The position numbers and the translations under genes were made by a program. Source: Gnetum montanum (taxonomy: Eukaryota; Streptophyta; Gnetopsida; Gnetales; Gnetaceae). Taken from it: a stretch of DNA of 64,000 nucleotides. Below, in pieces: positions 57,461 to 64,000 of the stretch. How positions within the stretch are numbered: the first letter of the stretch is position 1; every line of letters starts with the position of its first letter. The notes under the pieces are model-generated. The model ran no database searches, was not told where the DNA came from, and saw nothing but the letters and a program-made list of their open reading frames with translations. The DNA is taken from positions 220,791 to 284,790 of the forward strand of contig MNCI01037673.1 of assembly GCA_015680685.1 (NCBI GenBank), read 5' to 3'.

Positions 57461-57549
57461 TATATCCTTAATAAACAACCCCACTAACTTAACCAATCTA
57501 TGCCCTTTTAAAAACTATGAAGAACAAAAAAAAAAGGATAACATTACCC

Positions 57550-57660
57550 TCATAATTTAGAGCTTCCAAATCAAGAGTCTTATTACTAAGCTAAGGGGTT
57601 GTATTTGCAAACCAAAAATAATGATAATGTAGGTATATCCCAATATATATAGTCTAATTA
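57550..57660 (-). repeat. tRNA-derived SINE-like copy
   Basis: GAGCTTCCAAATCAAGAGTCTTA...CTAAGCTAAGG followed by TATATATAGTCTAATTA, the same head and body in minus orientation. Confidence 0.5.
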
Positions 57661-57949
57661 ACAACGTTAGCAGCTTGGAGGGGGTGGTGGTCAAACCCCA
57701 AAAAATAAATAATAATAATTTAAAATTCATCAAATCCTTGAACAAAGAGTCTAAAGAGAAAGCCCAATAGTTTTGAGGATGCATTGTTAGGTTTTCATCT
57801 TTACAACCAATCTTAAAATCTCCTTCTTCTAGGGTAGGAAAAATATTAGGCCTTACCCTTATTCAAAAGCACCCTCATGGGTTTTCACTTCCTCTAGGGT
57901 AGGAAATTAATACTAAAGAAAACAAATTAATTGTTCAGCTTTCATTGGT

Positions 57950-58517
57950 AACTTTTCTTGCTGAAGTTGTAGCTAAAAAGTGACATCTTTAAAATCTAGA
58001 ATTTAACTCTTGAAGAGAGGTCATAGTTATGCTCTTATTGCTCAAAACTACACATTGAAGCTTCCAAATAGAGTAGAAAAATAAGTTGTTAAAGATAATT
58101 CCAAATGTAGTGAAAGGAAGTAGACAAAGTAAGATGATCACCAAGAATGACTTCATTAATGCTTGGTTAAAAGTTGTTAAAAGATTTGTGATGTCCATTT
58201 CCAAGCATGCTAACTAATAAAACACTAAAAAACATGAAAAATGAATCCTCACTTCTACAAAGAGGACATTGAAGAGAAATATTTCTCATATATTTAAGAC
58301 AAGTATTGATTGGAGGACCTTGATATATAAGACATCATAAAAAATATGAATTTTAAGAAATGTAGAAGTTTTTCAAATATTTTTCATTTTCCTCATCCAA
58401 AAGTGCAATTATAATTGCATTTTCTAGGACTTATTGAATTTTTTATGAATAAAATCATTCTTTGAAATAATCTTGTAACTTTCAAATTAAAAGGAAAAAT
58501 GGATTTGCCATCCTTCC
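57950..58517 (-). pseudogene. LINE 3' end (zf-RVT region)
   Basis: On the minus strand, LIYQGPPINTCLKYMRN, then LQCPLCRSEDSFFMFF and GNGHHKSF match the pattern of the zinc-binding region after LINE reverse transcriptase (CPLC...E...H.FF.C....W). The first cysteine pair is intact; the later His/Cys pair has decayed. The reverse transcriptase itself would lie at higher coordinates, where the N gap begins. Frames are broken by TAA and TGA. Confidence 0.6.
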
Positions 58518-59439
58518 NNNNNNNNNNNNNNNNNNNNNNNNNNNNNNNNNNNNNNNNNNNNNNNNNNNNNNNNNNNNNNNNNNNNNNNNNNNNNNNNNNN
58601 NNNNNNNNNNNNNNNNNNNNNNNNNNNNNNNNNNNNNNNNNNNNNNNNNNNNNNNNNNNNNNNNNNNNNNNNNNNNNNNNNNNNNNNNNNNNNNNNNNNN
58701 NNNNNNNNNNNNNNNNNNNNNNNNNNNNNNNNNNNNNNNNNNNNNNNNNNNNNNNNNNNNNNNNNNNNNNNNNNNNNNNNNNNNNNNNNNNNNNNNNNNN
58801 NNNNNNNNNNNNNNNNNNNNNNNNNNNNNNNNNNNNNNNNNNNNNNNNNNNNNNNNNNNNNNNNNNNNNNNNNNNNNNNNNNNNNNNNNNNNNNNNNNNN
58901 NNNNNNNNNNNNNNNNNNNNNNNNNNNNNNNNNNNNNNNNNNNNNNNNNNNNNNNNNNNNNNNNNNNNNNNNNNNNNNNNNNNNNNNNNNNNNNNNNNNN
59001 NNNNNNNNNNNNNNNNNNNNNNNNNNNNNNNNNNNNNNNNNNNNNNNNNNNNNNNNNNNNNNNNNNNNNNNNNNNNNNNNNNNNNNNNNNNNNNNNNNNN
59101 NNNNNNNNNNNNNNNNNNNNNNNNNNNNNNNNNNNNNNNNNNNNNNNNNNNNNNNNNNNNNNNNNNNNNNNNNNNNNNNNNNNNNNNNNNNNNNNNNNNN
59201 NNNNNNNNNNNNNNNNNNNNNNNNNNNNNNNNNNNNNNNNNNNNNNNNNNNNNNNNNNNNNNNNNNNNNNNNNNNNNNNNNNNNNNNNNNNNNNNNNNNN
59301 NNNNNNNNNNNNNNNNNNNNNNNNNNNNNNNNNNNNNNNNNNNNNNNNNNNNNNNNNNNNNNNNNNNNNNNNNNNNNNNNNNNNNNNNNNNNNNNNNNNN
59401 NNNNNNNNNNNNNNNNNNNNNNNNNNNNNNNNNNNNNNN
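58518..59439. other. Assembly gap (922 N)
   Basis: Run of N, probably hiding part of a LINE. Long open frames across it have no meaning. Confidence 1.
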
Positions 59440-62300
59440 ATCTACAAACAATCTTCAACAATTCACGTACTATACCAACTCATAATGCATAGTGGTTGCA
59501 ACCCTTGGCTATTACTAACAAATTATTTTGGTTCCTAGACACGGGAAAGATTATGAACTACTAAAAAAAATTTGATTACTTATGTCCAAGTCTATCTCTT
59601 AATGTACTTTGAACCTTAGATGGGAGAAATTATAGACATAACACTAAAATAAATTATTTATGTCATTTCATCAAGGTATGTCCTAAGAGGGTCACTAAAT
59701 GAGCTAAAGCCTAACCTCTTTCAAGTGGCTTCAACTTAAGTATTATGACTTGAGAAACAAGTATCTTAACATCACTCCAAGTGGTAGTCCGTATAGAAAG
59801 TCTTAAGCTAACTATTCAAAAAATTCTATTAACTAACATTTGTCATTTAAACATAGTGGAAATGAAATATTCCAATCTTTACCAACTCATAAATTAAAAT
59901 TTTGGAAAGGTAAATAACAACTTGTACTGACAAAATGGTGCTAAATAATATACATTGCATACTAACTAAAGAAACCAAAGAGTATAAAATACTAGGTATC
60001 AAAAATCAATTCTCAAGCCTTACAATTAGGCCCTATCATCATTATGAACATCCTCATAATCAACTAAAGCATCATTCATACCCATAACACATAATAAAAC
60101 AAAGAAGAAGTTAGTACAAAATCACTAAGTAGGGAAAACATACAAAAATCCCTTAACATGAAAAGCAAGAATCATAAACTAGGTAGCCACATAGCACATA
60201 GGATAAACCTCATCCTACATCAAATCAAGTTAGTATTTTAAGAAGACTTGCTACATAAGGTTCAAACTCCAATCAAATCCATAACATGTTCCACTAAAAA
60301 GTCAACCCTATCCAACCATAATTCCAACAACCTCATGCCACAATTAGCCATCATCAATTGGTTTGAGATTACAGTGATGGATAAGAATAGTATTCCATTA
60401 GGCATGATTCTTTTACAAGATACAACAAGCTTTTTAAGGGAACTCACTAGAAGATATATTGCAAAGATAAGCCTAGCTCAGTAAAAAAAATATCATTGCT
60501 AGTTATATTATTAAACTATCTCAAAAAGAAACAAATTTTCTTTGTAAGGTATAAATGATAAAGCTAAAGGGTTAAGCCAACTTGGTAGATGAATTCCATT
60601 ACAAGGTATATTAGCCAAATCCAACTCACTATGAATGAAGTCCTCTATAAAGTATAAATAATAAACTTAAATTCAAAAAGGATAATTACAACAATGAAGA
60701 CATCTCTCAAAATGCTCAAAATGATACCAACATCATAAAAGTAACAATCCAAGATATATCAAATGCTTAAACAATGATCATGACCAGACCATGACTCATG
60801 GTTTGATATCATAACATAACCACTACTTCTAATATATGAAAAATTTAAAGCTATAAATTAATCATCACTCTTAGTGATTGACCATGATGAAACTATGACT
60901 TATGGTATGCCTAACTTTGCTGACTATGACTTCCCCACAATCCATGATTTCCTAGAACAATTGACCACAACTTTACCATGATGTGACCACGACTCATGGT
61001 AAGGTCATCATGACCTATGATCAACTTATGGTCAATGATTTGAACCTTTTTTCGCAAAATCCAAAAATATGATGAAAACAACATAAAACCATGCAAATAG
61101 GGTTAGAAATAGGTCAATGGTTTTTTCAAACAAGTCAAAGCAAGATAGTCTAACGTATTCATATATCATCACACAATTCAAGAAAAGTCATCCAAGTATA
61201 GTTTGTTAAGAGAAGATCCAAGATTAATCAAAAACTAAGAAAATTTTCAAAAATGATGAATAAGATAGATTATGATGATATCCAAAATCAACAATAATTT
61301 AGAAAACACTCCATCTTAATGATTAAGATAAAATTTAAGGTTGACATATAAAATATTTCCATGGTAAGAAAATCATAGAAATCAATGATGTACCAATAGA
61401 ATAATCAGAGAAAGATTTTCATAGAATAAAAACATAGTTAGGTTCAAGAATGAGCAAAACTTTTATAAGATCTAAGATCCTAACCCATCCTAAATGCTAA
61501 AAAATCAAATTGTATAAAAAATCCATAACAATATTTACATCAAGATATAGAATAAATAGGCTTGATAACTAGAATTATAAAGGAGTTCAACATATTTCCA
61601 TACCTCTTAACAAACAAATATTCAAATAGTTGTTGTGCAATTTATCATGTCCAATGGCTTTAGTTACATGAATTACCTATTCAAAAATAACTTGATAAGG
61701 GTTTAACCTATGTAGAGATTGAAAATCTCAATGATATTTAAATACATCTTACCAAGGAAAATGAATTGCCTAATGCTTTAATGTAGTCTCCTCTTCTAAT
61801 ATCATCATAACTGAAATGAAAAATGAGTTTATAAAGGCTCTCAAACTATTCTTTCCTTCTAAAATAAAATGAGGGAAAAAATTGAAATAATTCTAAAGTC
61901 CAAATAATTACTAAAAGCCAAATTACTTTTCCATTTTCAAAAATTTCTTATTAGAAAGATTTCTATTGGATTATTTTAGCCCAACAAATAGTGTTCCTTC
62001 TTTAACACTATTAGAGAAATTTTTATTGGATTATTGACAATCTAAAACATGGGCACTAAACTAATGAAGGAAGAGATTGAAAGCTAAAAAAGTAAAATTC
62101 AATAATTTGGCATCGCCATCAATTTTGGACCTTGATAAAGAAAATCACTAGGGATTGAATGCAAACCATTGGATATTAGTGGGCTATCCTGCAGAAAAGC
62201 TAAAAGGTACAAAGCTAAAAACCAGTATTTGGGAGCTGTTAACAAAAACATTTCATTCTTATTCATTGATTTCTTGATCAGAACTTAAATTTTTTTTAAC
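59440..62300. other. Unassigned AT-rich DNA with a CATGACTCATGGT motif cluster
   Basis: I see no domain. At 60780-61040 the motif GACCATGACTCATGGT and its variants (ACTATGACTTATGGT, GACCACGACTCATGGT, CTTATGGTCAATG) recur at least five times, partly as inverted halves. The rest could be an old element's noncoding part. Confidence 0.45.
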
Positions 62301-62309
62301 AATATTTAC

Positions 62310-62430
62310 TCCCAAAATATATATAGTTAAATTACAACTTTATAACTCAATGTATTTTCTTAAAAGCAAATTCATACCTTAGAGCTTCCAAATCAAGAGT
62401 CTTATCACTAAGGCTGACACTTTATTAGAA
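62310..62430 (-). repeat. tRNA-derived SINE-like copy
   Basis: Minus strand: GTCAGCCTTAGTGATAAGAC, TTGATTTGGAAGCTC and the body GAGTTATAAAGTTGTAATT, as in the other copies. Confidence 0.55.
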
Positions 62431-62614
62431 AACATTAGTTTGATAACCATAATTTCATAAGTTAATAGCTTTGGTGTTAGGGAGAGGAGTACTTTTTGAC
62501 AATGAGGTTGCTAATTAAATATATAAAAAGAAACTAAACCTACAACATAAGAATTTTGGTTTCAAATAATAGTATATTTATTTATTGATATCTTGAACTC
62601 ATAATTTTATGATT

Positions 62615-63010
62615 GACTCAAGGGTGTAGCATAGTGGTCAAGCTACTCATTTCTTAGTGAATAGATTGTAGGTTCGATTTATGTCTCAAATTGTGGCAAC
62701 AACAAAATAGCCTTGGGTAAAATCTACCGTATGGTGGTGAAGTGGTTATGCTACTAGCTCTTATGTTCATCCATTATTGTAGCTAATTTTTATGACACAT
62801 TAAAAATTATTGGGAATGAGAATTGGATTTCTCTAAGCTCCCTTCAAAGCATGGTCTCTTGTAAATAAGGTTGGTGTACCCTCATTGTTAATGAGTTCAA
62901 ATTATAGGTTCTTTGTAGAGGTAAATGCTGAAAAAAAAAAAACTCATGTAACTAACCCCATTTTGGTGGGACAAGGTTAGGATAATGATAATGATAATTT
63001 GATGATGATC
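62615..63010 (+). repeat. SINE cluster with tRNA-like promoter boxes
   Basis: TGTAGCATAGTGGTCAAGC (A box) and GTAGGTTCGATTTATG (B box) start one unit at about 62625. A second head, GGTGGTGAAGTGGTTATGC, starts near 62735, with GAGTTCAAATTATAGG as its B-box region. It ends with a run of A, CATTTTGGTGGGACAAGG and a GAT-rich simple repeat (to about 63010). That kind of tail is typical of plant SINEs. Confidence 0.6.
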
Positions 63011-63139
63011 AATTCTAATAAGTATATTGATGAAAGTAATTGAAATTGACTTTAAATTTAATCATGCAAATGGCTTAAATTTTATTGCAATCAATGAGAG
63101 TTGACATGATTGGTTAGTTCATTGTCAACAAATGCTATA

Positions 63140-63380
63140 TAGGAAAAGTGATCAAGACAATCATCTCTCAGTTGGGAGATTGTGAGTTTAATTCTTTCCT
63201 ATAATTTTGGGTGTGGTAATAGATAAGTAGCCTCATGGTGGAATCCTTTTTTTTTTTGTGGGTCACACCTACCTTGTTGTATGGGTAGTGTTTATGCTAC
63301 CAACCCTAAGTTGTCTTTTCTCAAAAGAAAAAAAGGTTGCTAGTTCAAGTTACGTTTGACATACCTTTATGTTTTACCTA
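63140..63380 (+). repeat. Further SINE-like, tRNA-related fragments
   Basis: GTGATCAAGACAATCATCTC with TGTGAGTTTAATTCTTTCC, then TGGGTAGTGTTTATGCTACC with GTTGCTAGTTCAAGTTACG, look like two decayed A/B box pairs. Confidence 0.4.
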
Positions 63381-63419
63381 AGTTCTATGAAAGTATTGTA
63401 TTAGTTACATGTCCTACAA

Positions 63420-63667
63420 GTACATATAGTTAGGATTAAATATATAAAAATATAAAATATAAAGAAATATCATATTCCTTAGATCACACTTAACCATACA
63501 TGAGAACCTACATAAGTGAGAGCTAAGAAGACAATGATCACATTTTCATAAGTTACCATCTTTGTCTATAGGCACACCTAAGAACTAAGCTTACGAAATT
63601 TGACTAGATCATTAATGCATAAATGTGATTCATATGGTTGGGCATAGGGACTACTTGCTACTCATCA
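63420..63667 (+). repeat. Partial 5' LTR of element F
   Basis: Contains CACTTAACCATACATGAGAACC, GACTAGATCATTAATGC and ATATGGTTGGGCATAGGG, then CTACTCATCA. These match the LTR ends of B, C and E. Confidence 0.8.
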
Positions 63668-63668
63668 T

Positions 63669-63686
63669 TAGTGCCATTACTAAGGA
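63669..63686 (+). promoter_or_regulatory. Primer-binding site of element F
   Basis: TAGTGCCATTACTAAGGA, seven differences from TGGCGCCGTTGCCGGGGA, all transitions. Confidence 0.75.
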
Positions 63687-63815
63687 CTTAGTTTAGCTTT
63701 GTGTGCTAAGTAGGAAAAAGATAGTGATATCATATAAAGATGCTATAAGGATCATTCAATAATAAAACATTAAGGAAGGAATAGTAAAGAAAACTAGTTT
63801 TTAACAAGAATTGAC

Positions 63816-64000
63816 ATGGCCTCTTCTCATAGGGAAAAATCTTCATCACCATTTACAAGTGAAACCAATCAAAGATGGGAGGTCTAAAAGATGCATGTGC
63901 CCCAACAAGTTCATGTTGTTTACAGTCATCTAGTTCCTTATGCTCTAGATTTCACCTTCATCCTACATCAAAATGATCAACTATGATGGAGAGATATGGA
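63816..64000 (+). pseudogene. Element F gag N-terminus (partial)
   Basis: Starts MASSHREKSSSPFTSETNQR and later reads LDFTFILHQNDQL. The latter matches PNFTFILHQDEQLHWRDL in the gag of E. A TAA in the first third and a later TGA break it, and it runs off the window. Confidence 0.75.

Larger units (their letters stand above)
63420..64000 (+). mobile_element. Element F: Athila-like, cut by the window end
   Basis: The downstream part of a 5' LTR (to 63667, ending TACTCATCA) is followed by a tRNA-Asp-type primer site and the start of gag. The LTR's 5' part is missing before about 63420. Orientation is opposite to C and E. Confidence 0.8.

Noticed and set aside
58393-59485. Open frames of more than 300 codons on both strands
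   Set aside because: They consist almost wholly of the 922-bp N gap. Only the flanking LINE 3' end is real.
62615-62700. A functional tRNA gene
   Set aside because: A and B boxes are present, but no cloverleaf with acceptor pairing can be drawn, and the sequence continues into a SINE-like body and tail.

Overview
This window is plant nuclear DNA made almost entirely of old, nested retrotransposons. I infer a large, repeat-rich seed-plant genome, with a gymnosperm as my best guess; no host gene here proves it. No bacterial or organellar gene content is visible. Reading frames are interrupted mostly by TAG, TAA or TGA where CAG, CAA or CGA is expected, as long-term cytosine methylation and deamination would leave. 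Ns mark 10535, 13497-13713, 47146 and 58518-59439.

Layout: 1-2240 is the least repetitive part, with a recent 448-bp tandem duplication and a minus-strand leucine-rich-repeat fragment. From 2240 to 10470 lie two plus-strand remnants (A, B) of an Athila-like Ty3/gypsy family with LTRs of the form TGATGA...CATCA. B's LTR is cut by a 5'-truncated Copia element (10471-14687). Element C (minus, 16388-43448) belongs to the Athila-like family, has two 952-bp LTRs, and lacks most of pol. It is split by element D (plus, 21229-40706, 19.5 kb), a giant Tat/Ogre-like Ty3/gypsy element with a perfect ATATC target-site duplication (TSD). 43449-46868 holds SINE and LINE pieces. Element E (minus, 46869-56415) is a full-length Athila-like element with a perfect AACAT TSD. 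56416-63410 holds SINEs, a LINE 3' end, a gap and unassigned DNA. Element F (plus, about 63420 to the window end) is the start of another Athila-like copy.

The most unusual object is inside D. Between its protease and reverse-transcriptase regions, on the strand opposite to gag-pol, lies a gene model of nine exons (32885 down to 27579). Its junctions fit GT-AG introns and nearly all keep frame. Its second exon resembles an FCP1/NLI-type HAD phosphatase domain. It has its own TATA box, palindromic motifs like those in D's LTRs, and blocks of a TAAACTAGC repeat on both sides. I read it as a captured, intron-bearing antisense gene carried by the retrotransposon, now decayed.

All gag-pol frames in the window are broken, so nothing here could move without help. 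Coordinates of LTRs, TSDs, primer-binding sites and splice sites were read directly. Family assignments rest on motifs recognised by eye.
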